A stretch of 64,000 bases of DNA from Bradyrhizobium zhanjiangense (GTDB lineage: Bacteria > Pseudomonadota > Alphaproteobacteria > Rhizobiales > Xanthobacteraceae). This document shows, piece by piece, positions 16,860-25,140 of this stretch (the stretch's first letter is position 1; each line of letters begins with the position of its first letter). The stretch lies in the NCBI RefSeq assembly GCF_004114935.1, contig NZ_CP022221.1, forward strand, positions 3,369,001 to 3,433,000, given 5' to 3'. The notes beneath the pieces are model-generated. The model was not told the origin of the DNA. It did not search any database and saw only the letters and a list, made by a program, of their open reading frames with translations. The translations under genes and the position numbers were made by a program.

Positions 16860-17165
16860 TTGCGGACCCTTCTGATGATGATGACGGCTGATCGTTTCGC
16901 GGATTCCATCTCTACGGCGCTTCGTCATCCCGGCGTGATCGCACTGATCGTGGCGGGCATGACGATTGCAGCGATGCTGATCGTCGACCACGGCCCTTGG
17001 AGCCGCGCCAAGACCCAGCCGGCCCATATCGCGATGTACGCGACCACCGGGGAGGCTGCGCGCGCCGCGGGCGCTGCCGTGCTTCCGACCGAACCGAAGT
17101 CGCCGGTCGAGCCAGCACGGCCGGGGCCGAAGACGTCGCCGACGGTCAATCCCGTGACACCGTAG
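16860..17165 (+). CDS. small membrane protein, about 96-101 aa
   Basis: One hydrophobic segment (PGVIALIVAGMTIAAMLIV) followed by a Pro/Ala-rich periplasmic tail ending PTVNPVTP. The start could be TTG 16860 or ATG 16875; I give the longer form. No family was recognised. It lies between arginase and the convergent NRAMP gene. Confidence 0.45.
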   Translation: MRTLLMMMTADRFADSISTALRHPGVIALIVAGMTIAAMLIVDHGPWSRAKTQPAHIAMYATTGEAARAAGAAVLPTEPKSPVEPARPGPKTSPTVNPVTP

Positions 17166-17215
17166 CCTTATCGACGTTGATCTCGTGCTCTTCCGGCTCT
17201 CTTTCGTCCCTCGCA

Positions 17216-18559
17216 TCAGCCGATCAGGGACGAGCCGAGCAGGGCGAGGACGGCCAGAGCCATCAGTGCGGTGCCGAGCCAGCCCAGCGCGATTAGCCAT
17301 GAGCGGGCCCTGAAGCGGCCCATGATCGCGCGACTCGAGACGATCAGCATCATCATCGCCATGATCGGGACGGCGACGATGCCGTTGAGCACCGCGCTCC
17401 ACACCAGCATGTGTATCGAGTCGATCCCGGTGAAGCCGAGGCCGAAACCGATGATGGTTGCGGCCGCAATGATCGTATAGAAGCCGACCGCCTTCTCGGG
17501 CTTCGCCTCCAGCGTGGCGCGCCAGCCGAAGATCTCGGCGACGCCGTAAGCCGCCGAGCCCGCCAGCACCGGGATCGCCAAGAGGCCCGTGCCGATGATG
17601 CCGAGCGCGAACAGCGCGAAGGTGAAGTCGCCGGCGAGCGGCCGCAGCGCTTCGGCGGCCTCCGTCGCCGAATTGATCTTGGTCACGCCGTTGGCATTCA
17701 GCACCGCTGCGGTGGTCAGGATGATGAAGAAGGCGATGCCGTTGGACAGCAGCATGCCGGAGATGGTGTCGGCCCGGATGCGCGCGAGCACGGGATCGCC
17801 GCCGCTCGGCAGATCGCGCAGCGGCCTGTCGTGCTTGCCCTGGTTCATCTCCTCGACCTCCTGCGAGGCCTGCCAGAAGAACAAATAAGGGCTGATGGTG
17901 GTGCCGAGCACGGCAACGACCATCAGAAAATAGTCGGCGCTGACATTCGCCTTGGGCCACACCGCGGCGAGCAGCGCCGTGCTCCACGGGATCTGCACGG
18001 TGAAGGCGGTGGCGACATAGGCAAACAGCGCCAGCGTGAGGAATTTCAGCACCGGCGAATAGCGGCGATAGGGCAGGAAGATCTCGAGCAGGGTCGAGCC
18101 GGCCGCGAAGATCAGCGCGTGTTCGTGCTGGAGCCCGCCGATCACGAGCGCGAGCGCCTCCGCCATCGCGGCGATGTCGGCCGCGATGTTGAACGTGTTG
18201 GCGACGACGAGCATGGACACGAGCGCGAGCACCGCCCAGCGCGGCGCCAGCTGCATGACGTTGGCGGCAAGCCCCTTGCCGGTGACCCGGCCGATCCGGG
18301 CGCTGACGAGTTGAATCGCGATCATGAACGGCGTGGTTAGAAACACCGTCCACAGCAGCCCGTAGCCGAATTGCGCGCCGGCCTGCGAATAGGTGGCGAT
18401 GCCCGACGGATCATCGTCGGCAGCCCCGGTGATCAGGCCCGGCCCCAGCCTTTTCAGCAGGACCGGCACGGACTTAGTCGAGGCGTCGGCGCTGCCATGC
18501 TTGGCGGGGCGGTGTTTTGATCGGGTCGACAGGGGAGCCTTCCGTAATTTCGAAGTCAA
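17216..18559 (-). CDS. NRAMP-family divalent metal transporter with altered site motifs
   Basis: A 447-residue inner-membrane protein with about 11 helices. It is recognisably NRAMP (GLITGAADDDPSGIATYSQAGAQFGYGLLW at the first helix), but the ion-site motifs differ from classical MntH. DPGN is replaced by DPSG, and the MPH of helix 6 by SPY in LGTTISPYLFFWQASQ. The missing methionine normally favours transition metals over Mg or Ca, so selectivity is probably changed, as in the NRMT magnesium carriers. The actual ion is not known. A cytoplasmic basic N-terminus of about 30 residues precedes helix 1. Confidence 0.85.
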   Translation of the reverse strand: MTSKLRKAPLSTRSKHRPAKHGSADASTKSVPVLLKRLGPGLITGAADDDPSGIATYSQAGAQFGYGLLWTVFLTTPFMIAIQLVSARIGRVTGKGLAANVMQLAPRWAVLALVSMLVVANTFNIAADIAAMAEALALVIGGLQHEHALIFAAGSTLLEIFLPYRRYSPVLKFLTLALFAYVATAFTVQIPWSTALLAAVWPKANVSADYFLMVVAVLGTTISPYLFFWQASQEVEEMNQGKHDRPLRDLPSGGDPVLARIRADTISGMLLSNGIAFFIILTTAAVLNANGVTKINSATEAAEALRPLAGDFTFALFALGIIGTGLLAIPVLAGSAAYGVAEIFGWRATLEAKPEKAVGFYTIIAAATIIGFGLGFTGIDSIHMLVWSAVLNGIVAVPIMAMMMLIVSSRAIMGRFRARSWLIALGWLGTALMALAVLALLGSSLIG

Positions 18560-18637
18560 CGATTAAGCCAGATTGTAGCCGGAAAGTTCCCGCAGCGGGG
18601 CCCATGAGGATTTGATTCTGATAATGCGAATTTCCCT

Positions 18638-18722
18638 TTGACCCGTCGGGCAAAACAGATATAGAGTGCCATCATCGCAGAAATAGCCGATGCCCGCGCC
18701 GCCCCGGCCGCGGGCTTTCTGT
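18638..18722 (+). repeat. dispersed repeat copy A: promoter-like start and terminator
   Basis: TTGACC (18638-18643), 18 bases containing CGTCGGGCAAAACA, TAGAGT (18662-18667), then GCCATCATCG and a hairpin GCCCGCG...CGCGGGC (18692-18715) followed by TTTCT. The same layout recurs at 26538, 27070 and 27380. It lies between two minus-strand genes but points the other way, so it would give an independent RNA of about 45-50 bases. Confidence 0.6.
18692..18722 (+). terminator. terminator-like hairpin of repeat copy A
   Basis: GCCCGCG at 18692-18698 and CGCGGGC at 18709-18715 form a 7-bp stem with a 10-base loop, followed by TTTCTGTT. Confidence 0.55.
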
Positions 18723-18788
18723 TGCGGTGCGATTTCTTGTGTTCGCTTGGCCTGCTCGCAGGTCCGGAAGCCAAGTCGTGGCCGGGTG

Positions 18789-18974
18789 CTATTTGATGCT
18801 GACGAACATGCCCCAGGCCGCGGCCAGCGCTGCGCCCGCGAAGACGAGCACCGGATTGTCGCAGAACGCGCTGCCATAGCGGCACACGTCTGCGCCGAAC
18901 TGGCCGAGCTCGTGACGGCCCGCGGAGTAGAACAGTCCCGACAGCCCCAGCAATGCAGCGGCGACGTAATACAT
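18789..18974 (-). CDS. small membrane protein, 61 aa
   Basis: MYYVAAALLGLSGLFYSAGRHELGQFGADVCRYGSAFCDNPVLVFAGAALAAAWGMFVSIK. Two hydrophobic helices flank a short loop with two cysteines that could form a disulfide. Composition and arrangement suggest a real small inner-membrane protein of unknown role. Confidence 0.6.
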   Translation of the reverse strand: MYYVAAALLGLSGLFYSAGRHELGQFGADVCRYGSAFCDNPVLVFAGAALAAAWGMFVSIK

Positions 18975-19923
18975 CGGTGGTCTCTCCGAATCTGTCCCGA
19001 TTGCGTCCTTCGCAACGGGAGCAAAGCGACATGTCCCAGCATGGCGCGAAGAGCTTTCATTCCGCCAAATCCGATGTGCCGGATTTAGATAAAGTTTGAC
19101 GGGAGTGCCAATTTGTCCCGACGCGGCTCAGGGCATTGACCCATTCGCGCCGGCGTTGGGACGCTATCCGCCCGAAACCAGACCTACGATGCTCACCTTG
19201 AGTTTTGCCGAATTTGACCGATTCTGTTGAAAAAGGCCGGCAGTATTTCGTTGTAGTAGCTCCGTCGCAACGTCGCCGAACTGTTCTACCGACCTATGCG
19301 AGGCTCGGGGTGGGCATCGGGATCAGCTTGGCTATCTTTCGAAGGTTTTGGGCGGTGGCGGTGCGCCTTGATAGATGCCTACCATGGGATGCAGCCAAGG
19401 CAAACCCGTCCTTAAGCGTGAGGGCGGCCGCCGCCGAGATGGAGATCGCCGCAAGTAGACGCGACCTGCATAGCGCCATCGCATGTGCAGGGTTCGAACG
19501 CGACGGCCTGGCTCCGCCGAGCAAGCTCGCTGAGGGCACGGGAAGATCTCGATGCGCAAGCGTCGGGATTTCTCGCTTATGTCCTCTGCTCTAACCTTCA
19601 TCCACCAAGCAAGGCCGGGAGAGATCGAGAGGAACTAAGTAGAGAGCTTGGAATGAACAGAAGGTGGGGTACCAAAAAGTCTATAACCTTCTCTCCGGGA
19701 CCGGTCTTCCTGGTTCGTGCGCAAAATTCCGGAATTAAATACAAAAAGCCACCGGCCTGGGACGCAGGTGCGGCGAGCCACGTTCAGCAGGTTTATAAGA
19801 AAAAGCCGGAAGATCTTCCAGGATTTTGTGCTGCCAAGCAGCCAGCCGAAAGGAATATCCTGAAGAGTTGGCAAGCCCTGGTGGTCCCATGGAAGGTTGA
19901 GCCGATGCGGAGGAATTCGTTCC
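18975..19923. other. 949-base accessory stretch with little coding evidence
   Basis: Only a possible transposase tail (19294-19365, minus) is recognised. Other frames here are short, lack ribosome sites and have no family pattern. Codon use is worn and the GC content drops toward 19700-19860, as in acquired or decaying DNA. Confidence 0.5.
19294..19365 (-). mobile_element. possible transposase C-terminal remnant
   Basis: On the minus strand the frame ends RRTATAQNLRKIAKLIPMPTPSLA, which looks like the end of an IS1182/IS5-like transposase (the ATAQNLRKLAK pattern). Nothing upstream in any frame continues it, and no inverted repeats were seen. It would be a short 3' leftover of an insertion sequence. 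Confidence 0.35.
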
Positions 19924-20859
19924 ATGGACGAAGATATCCTACACAAATTGGAGGGCCGCCTCGGACCGCTCCATGCGAGACAGCGATTGGCTATCGAGAC
20001 GGTTCATGAGGCGCAGATCTTCGGCCACGGCCTTCTCTCCTTTCACATAGAGAACTGGTATCCGGTCCACTCTGTCGTCCGAAATGCACTCAAGCTGACT
20101 GGTCTCTACTGGCGCGGACGCCGAAATACAGAAAGTATTCTCGTCAAACGGAATGATGTTGTGTTCAAGGAGCTGCCACAGCTGTTCGACGGCTTCACCA
20201 TACTCCACCTCAGCGACATGCACGTGGATATGAATGAAGCTGCCATGCAGCGCCTTATCGAACTCGTCGGTGACATGCGCTACGATCTATGTGTCCTAAC
20301 CGGGACTATCGGGGAAGAATCGTGGACCGTTTGAGGCTACCTTGAACGGCGTTGCACGAGTGCGAGCTCATCTAAAGGAGCCCGTTTATGGGGTTCTAGG
20401 CGACCACGATACCATCCAAATGGTTCCGGGGCTGGAAGCCATGGGAATACATATACTGCTTAACGAGAGCGAGGTGATCGTGCGCGGCGATCAGCAAATC
20501 TACCTAGCCGGAATCGATGACGCTCATTGCTTCAAGGCCGACGATATCGAAAAGGCTGCGTTGCAGATACCGTTTGGCGAGTTCTCCATCTTACTGTCAC
20601 ACACACCGGAGGTCTATCATCCGGCGGCTCATGCCGGTTTTAACTTGTTGCTGAGCGGGCATACGCACGGCGGGCAGATCTGTCTGCCAGGATCTATTCC
20701 GATCATACTTGATGCAGTATTGCCTCGACAGATGGGGCAGGAGCTTGGCGGTATCATGACATGGCCGGCTACACCTCTGTCGGTGCTGGATCGAGCGTCG
20801 TTCCTGTTCGCCTCAACTGTCCACCAGAAATCACCCTGCACTGCCTCCGTTCGGGCTAA
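19924..20859 (+). pseudogene. frameshifted calcineurin-like metallophosphoesterase
   Basis: A near-copy of the intact gene at 21458. It starts MDEDILHKLEGRLGPLHARQRLAIE (ATG 19924 with GGAGG upstream) and keeps HLSDMHVD, GDHD, SHTPEVY and SGHTHGGQICLPGSIP. Compared with the intact copy it has two single-base losses near 20302 and 20318, which break TGDYRGR..GPF, and a further shift near 20755. After that the third frame restores GYTSVGAGSSVVPVRLNCPPEITLHCLRSG and a stop at 20857. The GNHD motif reads GDHD. Three frame changes mean it is almost certainly inactive. Confidence 0.85.
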
Positions 20860-20866
20860 CGGCGGG

Positions 20867-21355
20867 CTAATATGGTTCGTCGCGCAGGTGGACCCGGAAT
20901 AGAAAACGAGACAGAATTACCGCGCCAATAAAAAAGATCCCGACGCCAAGCGCGACGTCTGCGATCGTCAATGAAAGTGCGCCGCGGCATGCCAGCATCG
21001 GAAATACGGATTCGGGAATCTGGTCGAGCCCGAGTGCCTGGCTGCTGGGCGGAGAGTTTAGGCGGCGCTTCACGAAGCTGGAGAACAAATCGCCCGCCAT
21101 AGCCGCAACCGCTACGATTGCACCAATCGTCAGATCCAGACCGATAAGTGGGGCGCTTGCTGTCGTGACGAGGAATGAAATCAAGATACCGCGGATGGTC
21201 TTCGATGGCCCAAACAACGGCCGCCCATCAAAAAATGTGGTGCCGGCATCCAGCGGAAAGGAAAGACGCGAGCCAAAAATCTTCTTCGCAACGATCGGTG
21301 TGCCGTTCGCCAACGTCATTAAAACCAACAATTGCAGAATATGCACAAGTTGCAT
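20867..21355 (-). CDS. CDP-archaeol synthase-like (CarS/DUF46) membrane cytidylyltransferase
   Basis: A 162-residue polytopic membrane protein with about five helices. Family marks: NGTPIVAKKIFG, PLDAGTTFFDGRPLFGPSKTIRG and GDLFSSFVKRRLNSPPSSQALGLDQIPES, the last like the CDP-diglyceride synthase signature. The family activates lipid phosphates with CTP; archaeal members make CDP-archaeol, and bacterial homologues exist whose substrate is not settled. It sits between the broken and the intact metallophosphoesterase, convergent with the former and divergent from the latter. Confidence 0.75.
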   Translation of the reverse strand: MQLVHILQLLVLMTLANGTPIVAKKIFGSRLSFPLDAGTTFFDGRPLFGPSKTIRGILISFLVTTASAPLIGLDLTIGAIVAVAAMAGDLFSSFVKRRLNSPPSSQALGLDQIPESVFPMLACRGALSLTIADVALGVGIFFIGAVILSRFLFRVHLRDEPY

Positions 21356-21457
21356 TTCTTCAGCTTAGCTTATAGTTGCATCCGCCAGGGTCGGGCTGAT
21401 TCTGGCCTCATCGGAATACGCTATATCTACCTGAAGGCCGATCAAGGGGGCTAGCTG

Positions 21458-22396
21458 GTGGACGACGAGATTCTGCGCAAACTCGAGATCCGCCTCGGGC
21501 CGCTCCACGCCCGCCAGCGATTGGGAATTGAGCGAGATCATGAAGCTCAGGTGTTTGGCCAGGGCCTCACATTCTTTCACCTCGAAAACTCATCCTGGGC
21601 CGAGTGGATCATTCGAAATGTTCTGCGGGCAACGGGACTTTATTGGCGTGCACGCCAGAATGCAGAACGCATTCTTGTCAGGCGGAATGACTTGAGGTTC
21701 GAGAAATTACCGCCCCTCTTTGAGGGCTTCACCATTCTCCACATTAGCGACCTTCACGTGGATATGAATGAAGTTGCCATGAACAGACTCATCGAGCTCG
21801 TTAGCAGCATGCAGTACGATGTGTGTGTCCTGACTGGCGATTATCGGGGTCGGACTTTTGGGCCCTTCCAGCCCGCGCTGGATGGTGTCGCGCGATTGGG
21901 AAATCATCTGAAACAGCCAATCTACGCGGTGCTCGGCAACCACGATACGATTCAGATGGTTCCGGGGCTCGAAGCCATGGGCATTCGCGTGCTGCTCAAT
22001 GAATGCGAAACAATCGTTCGTAGGGACCAACGGATCTATCTGGCGGGAATCGACGATGCACATTTCTACAGAGTGGATAACATCGAAAAAGCCGCTCTCT
22101 CGATACCCCGCGGTCAATTCTCGATCTTGTTGTCTCACACACCGGAGGTTTATCGCCAGGCTGCCCATGCCAATTTTGATCTCATGCTGAGCGGACACAC
22201 CCACGGCGGTCAGATTTGTCTCCCCGGATCCATTCCAATCAAGCTCGAGGCGGTGCTGCCAAGACGGATGGGGGCCGGGCCTTGGCAATACGGCGATATG
22301 ACCGGCTATACTTCCGTTGGTGCGGGCTCGAGCGTCGTTCCCGTGCGCCTCAATTGCCCGCCGGAAATAACCTTGCACCATTTACGTCGCACCTGA
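21458..22396 (+). CDS. calcineurin-like metallophosphoesterase
   Basis: A 312-residue protein with a complete metal-site set: HISDLHVD, LTGDYRG, LGNHDTI, LLSHTPEVY and SGHTHGGQ. The order and the GSIPIKLEAVLPR segment match YkuE-like phosphoesterases that act on lipid-linked or membrane phosphates. The N-terminus has no clear signal. It starts at GTG 21458 after AAGGGGG. It is the intact partner of the frameshifted copy at 19924 and is divergent from the CarS-like gene, which suggests a lipid-phosphate theme. Confidence 0.85.
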   Translation: MDDEILRKLEIRLGPLHARQRLGIERDHEAQVFGQGLTFFHLENSSWAEWIIRNVLRATGLYWRARQNAERILVRRNDLRFEKLPPLFEGFTILHISDLHVDMNEVAMNRLIELVSSMQYDVCVLTGDYRGRTFGPFQPALDGVARLGNHLKQPIYAVLGNHDTIQMVPGLEAMGIRVLLNECETIVRRDQRIYLAGIDDAHFYRVDNIEKAALSIPRGQFSILLSHTPEVYRQAAHANFDLMLSGHTHGGQICLPGSIPIKLEAVLPRRMGAGPWQYGDMTGYTSVGAGSSVVPVRLNCPPEITLHHLRRT

Positions 22397-22430
22397 CGCT
22401 CACCTAAGACGGTTCATCACGTACATGAGC

Positions 22431-22869
22431 CTAAAAACAAGAGTCGGGGAGAGAAGTAGCTCGCCGAAGCGAAATCACGAGCGTGCCGCCGCGGCGAACG
22501 CCCTCCGCGTAGCGCGAGGCGTCTTCCCTGGAGACGCCGTTGGGGGAGCGCGCCGACGATGCCGCCCGCGGCCGCGCCGGCAGCCGTGGAGGCGAGCCAT
22601 CCCGCAGCCACGACCGGTCCGAGACTGGGAATGGCGAGCAGGCCGAGGCCGGCGAGAAGGCCTGCCGCACCGCCGAGGCCGGCGCCGACACCGGCACCTG
22701 TGCCGGCGCCTTCAGCGCGATCGTCGAGGCCGTCGCGGTCACGGTCGACCTTGCCGCGCGACGAGCCGCACCAATTGTCGGAATTGTTCGCGACGATGCT
22801 GATATCGGAGTGCGGCACGCCGGCGCTCTCGAGCCGGGTGACGGCCCGACGAGAGACGGTGATCGTCAT
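22431..22869 (-). pseudogene. frameshifted general-stress-like glycine-zipper protein
   Basis: The frame starts MTITVSRRAVTRLESAGVPHSDISIVANNSDNWCG, has a DRDRDGLDDRAEG segment and a Gly/Ala-rich double membrane stretch (GAGVGAGLGGAAGLLAGLGLLAIPSLGPVVAAG). After GGIVGAL it leaves the family pattern. The neighbouring frame then carries SPNGVSREDASRYAEGVRRGGTLV, so a frame change lies in the C-run near 22545. Pieces on both sides match one family, so this is a broken gene, or a sequencing error in the homopolymer. Confidence 0.6.
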
Positions 22870-22881
22870 GCTGTTTGCTCC

Positions 22882-23202
22882 TTATTTCGCGGGGTTCGCG
22901 TTGCCTTGGAAGTCAACGCTGACATCGGTCTTGGTGCCGGCCTTGTCGGCCTTCCCACGCCAGACGCCTTCATTGTCCCTCTGCAGGCCGGAAACATTGG
23001 AATATCCCGCGCCCTCGATCCGCGACTTCGCCTGTCCGTCAGCGAGGCTGTTGCGGCCCGCGAACGGCGCGTTCGAGTTGTTCTGATCGGAGCTGTTGAC
23101 GGCTTGTTTCCCGGCCCGCTTTGCCAGGGGCTGCGACTGGGCGCGCGCAGGCGCAGATGCGAGCAGCAACAAGGTTGCCGCCAGCAGAGTTAGACGTGAC
23201 AT
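22882..23202 (-). CDS. exported PepSY-like hypothetical protein, 106 aa
   Basis: Signal peptide MSRLTLLAATLLLLASAPARA, then a polar linker and a small domain, AKSRIEGAGYSNVSGLQRDNEGVWRGKADKAGTKTDVSVDFQGNANPAK, with the look of rhizobial PepSY/BON-like periplasmic proteins. The ATG at 23202 has AGGAG 8 bases upstream; the longer frame to 23328 lacks support. Function unknown. Confidence 0.7.
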   Translation of the reverse strand: MSRLTLLAATLLLLASAPARAQSQPLAKRAGKQAVNSSDQNNSNAPFAGRNSLADGQAKSRIEGAGYSNVSGLQRDNEGVWRGKADKAGTKTDVSVDFQGNANPAK

Positions 23203-23446
23203 GTTTTTGTCTCCTGCGAGTGAATGCGCCGGCGACAAACAAGTCAGATTCGGATTGGTTGGTCGGTTCGACGATGCGAAGTGCCGCAGCACCGTTTCGC
23301 GGGGATCAGCGCCCCATTGTGCACACAAGCAGGCGGGAGACGATGTGAAGCCCGCTCACGAAACACCGCTGAAACAGTCCTGAAACCCGATTGTCCTGAA
23401 CTCCTCAGCCGCGGGCCTCGACCAACGGATCGAAAAGGAGAAAATC

Positions 23447-23551
23447 ATGATCCAAATCGGTTCGAAGGAAGAAGTCGCGTTGCTTTTGGCGCTGTTCGGC
23501 ACCCACACTCAGCCGGTCAGGAAGCCGAAGCCGAAATCCTCGCGCGGGTGA
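23447..23551 (+). CDS. 34-aa microprotein
   Basis: MIQIGSKEEVALLLALFGTH at the start, then a basic Lys/Pro tail. The ATG is preceded by AAAAGGAGAAAATC, one of the best ribosome sites in the window. A hydrophobic middle (VALLLALF) flanked by charge could associate with membranes. No family is known to me. The strong ribosome site is the main evidence. Confidence 0.5.
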   Translation: MIQIGSKEEVALLLALFGTHTQPVRKPKPKSSRG

Positions 23552-23563
23552 GGCGCGAAACCC

Positions 23564-23830
23564 ATGTCGGGTTTGGCCGACTGCCAGAGCCTCCTGCGTC
23601 TTTTGATCGCGAGGGGAGACCCCCAGGCGATCCCGCTCGCCGAGAATGCCATCGATCAGTATCTTGCCATCACGCCGGCTGGCGCGCGCGGACGCGGCCT
23701 GTGCGAGCTTCAGCGCGACGCAAGCGACCAGCACCGGGCCGCGGTCGGCGTGCAGCGCTCGTTCGCGGAGACGGTGGACGCCTACATTGCACGCAAGCTG
23801 GCGGAGGAGCGCGTGGGCGCCGCGGGTTGA
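23564..23830 (+). CDS. hypothetical protein, 88 aa
   Basis: MSGLADCQSLLRLLIARGDPQAIPLAENAIDQYLAITPAGARGRGLCELQRDASDQHRAAVGVQRSFAETVDAYIARKLAEERVGAAG. Helical and soluble. GAGG lies about 10 bases before the ATG. It follows the microprotein by 12 bases and could be cotranscribed. No motif recognised. Confidence 0.45.
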   Translation: MSGLADCQSLLRLLIARGDPQAIPLAENAIDQYLAITPAGARGRGLCELQRDASDQHRAAVGVQRSFAETVDAYIARKLAEERVGAAG

Positions 23831-23933
23831 CGGGCCCTCGCGCCCGGAACCACCCGTCGATTCAATCGATTTTCTTCGTTCCGCCGAGCAACCTTTGCCC
23901 GCCCCGGGTCTATCAAGGCAAAGGATTGCGAAG

Positions 23934-24203
23934 ATGCCCCGATACTATTTCGACCTTCGCGACGAGAAGGGTCGAGCGCTCGACGAGGAAGGGCTGGAAC
24001 TGGCCAACACTCGCGCCGTTCAGGCCGAAGCCGCCAGGTCGCTGGCCGACATGGCGCGCGATGCCGTGCTCTCCGCGCCCCTGACAGGCAACAGGCAGAC
24101 GATGGCGATCGACGTTCGCGACTCCGACGGTCCTGTGATGCAGGTGACGTTCTCGTTCGCCATCGAGAGTTACACGACGCGATCGCACGCGCGCGATCAT
24201 TGA
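23934..24203 (+). CDS. DUF6894-family protein
   Basis: An 89-residue protein, MPRYYFDLRDEKGRALDEEGLELANTRAVQAEAARSLADMARDAV..., matching the MPRYFFDIRDG...DEEG.EL pattern of the DUF6894 family, common in multiple copies in Bradyrhizobium. ATG 23934 has AAGGA 8 bases upstream; the frame extends earlier but without start support. Function is unknown. Confidence 0.8.
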   Translation: MPRYYFDLRDEKGRALDEEGLELANTRAVQAEAARSLADMARDAVLSAPLTGNRQTMAIDVRDSDGPVMQVTFSFAIESYTTRSHARDH

Positions 24204-24412
24204 CGCGTGTGCGCGGTCGGCAGCGGCTGATCGGGCTCCAGCACGGCGATCTTGCGGCCGAGTTGCCAGACTTCGACCTTGCCGTGGCGGGTGAACTGCC
24301 GTGCGAAGGTGAGGGCGGAGGCGTCGGACGCCGCCTCGAACGCCTCGGCGGAGCGGAAGACGCCGTCATCGCCGACGAGGTAAGCGCGATATTGATGGCA
24401 GTGATCGGTCAT
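24197..24412 (-). CDS. hypothetical protein, 71 aa
   Basis: MTDHCHQYRAYLVGDDGVFRSAEAFEAASDASALTFARQFTRHGKVEVWQLGRKIAVLEPDQPLPTAHTRQ. The pattern of aligned strands resembles small rhizobial proteins that often accompany DUF6894 genes. Its ATG overlaps the stop of the upstream gene by 4 bases (24409-24412), so the two are translationally coupled. It converges with the DUF6894 gene, overlapping by 7 bases. Confidence 0.65.
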   Translation of the reverse strand: MTDHCHQYRAYLVGDDGVFRSAEAFEAASDASALTFARQFTRHGKVEVWQLGRKIAVLEPDQPLPTAHTRQ

Positions 24413-24609
24413 GTCGGGGTCCTCAGGCCGGGCGAATGCAGCCAGGCATCGATCTGCATGGCGGTCTCGTCCTGCCGCGCCTTGCGCAGCAGCAGTTCGC
24501 GGCGGCGCCCCGGCGCCAGCGCGCGGGCTTCCTCGCGACAGCGCGCGGCCTCGTCTGCGAGCCGTTCGGAAAGTGTCTTGCTTTGTTTGAAGCGTCGCCG
24601 CGTTCGCAT
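24409..24609 (-). CDS. hypothetical basic protein, 66 aa
   Basis: MRTRRRFKQSKTLSERLADEAARCREEARALAPGRRRELLLRKARQDETAMQIDAWLHSPGLRTPT. Highly basic and helical, with an EAARCREEARALAPGRRRELLLRKARQ pattern that recurs in small Bradyrhizobium proteins. The downstream gene starts inside its stop codon region. Function unknown. Confidence 0.6.
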   Translation of the reverse strand: MRTRRRFKQSKTLSERLADEAARCREEARALAPGRRRELLLRKARQDETAMQIDAWLHSPGLRTPT

Positions 24610-24942
24610 GGCGCATCTCCCTTGTTTCGAAGTAGGGCGGGAGCGCAATCAGGCGTTCTCATCACCGATAAATGCCACGAACCTTGCGGTGATAGGTTAA
24701 CCCTACGCCTGCAGCTGCGGAGAGTCTGTATCTTTTGATATGCTGCGCGAGCTAATTTTCGAGTGCAAGTTCAGTGCTTTGTGCCACTTACTCATCTTGA
24801 GTGCAGGCAATTTGTAATGTCCAGTTTTGAACAAAGGCAGCCTCAGGTCGTTGACCGCCATCACCGGCCAAGGCTCTGTCCGTAGGCGTCGGTGGCTGAG
24901 AGACCGAGCGCGCTCCCGCCTGCAAAGCAAGGGAGCACGGCC
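24610..24942. other. 333-base intergenic stretch
   Basis: No gene, hairpin with T-run or repeat was recognised. The base composition is more AT-rich around 24720-24830 than in the flanks. Confidence 0.5.
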
Positions 24943-25140
24943 GTGCCAGATAATGACAATCATACGCGCCGCATTCACGACGAGGCTGCCGCTATCGCGA
25001 GGCAGAGTGCATACATTCGCGACCTCGTCGCGCGATCGTGCGAGATCCTGAAGCAGCCGGTGCCGGACACGTTTCTGGGCCGTAGGACACATGAGCCCTT
25101 CCCCCGCGAGCCCAGCTCTTCGCCGGAGGACGAGCGCTGA
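24943..25140 (+). CDS. hypothetical protein, 65 aa
   Basis: GTG start at 24943 with GGAG 7 bases upstream. MPDNDNHTRRIHDEAAAIARQSAYIRDLVARSCEILKQPVPDTFLGRRTHEPFPREPSSSPEDER is soluble and helical. The pattern ARQSAYIRDLVARSCEIL..PVPDTFLGR is one I associate with short Bradyrhizobium hypotheticals. Function unknown. Confidence 0.55.
   Translation: MPDNDNHTRRIHDEAAAIARQSAYIRDLVARSCEILKQPVPDTFLGRRTHEPFPREPSSSPEDER

Noticed and set aside
16704-18353. A 549-codon minus-strand frame next to the NRAMP gene
   Set aside because: It overlaps the NRAMP-like gene in another frame, and is Arg/His-rich with no membrane or domain pattern.
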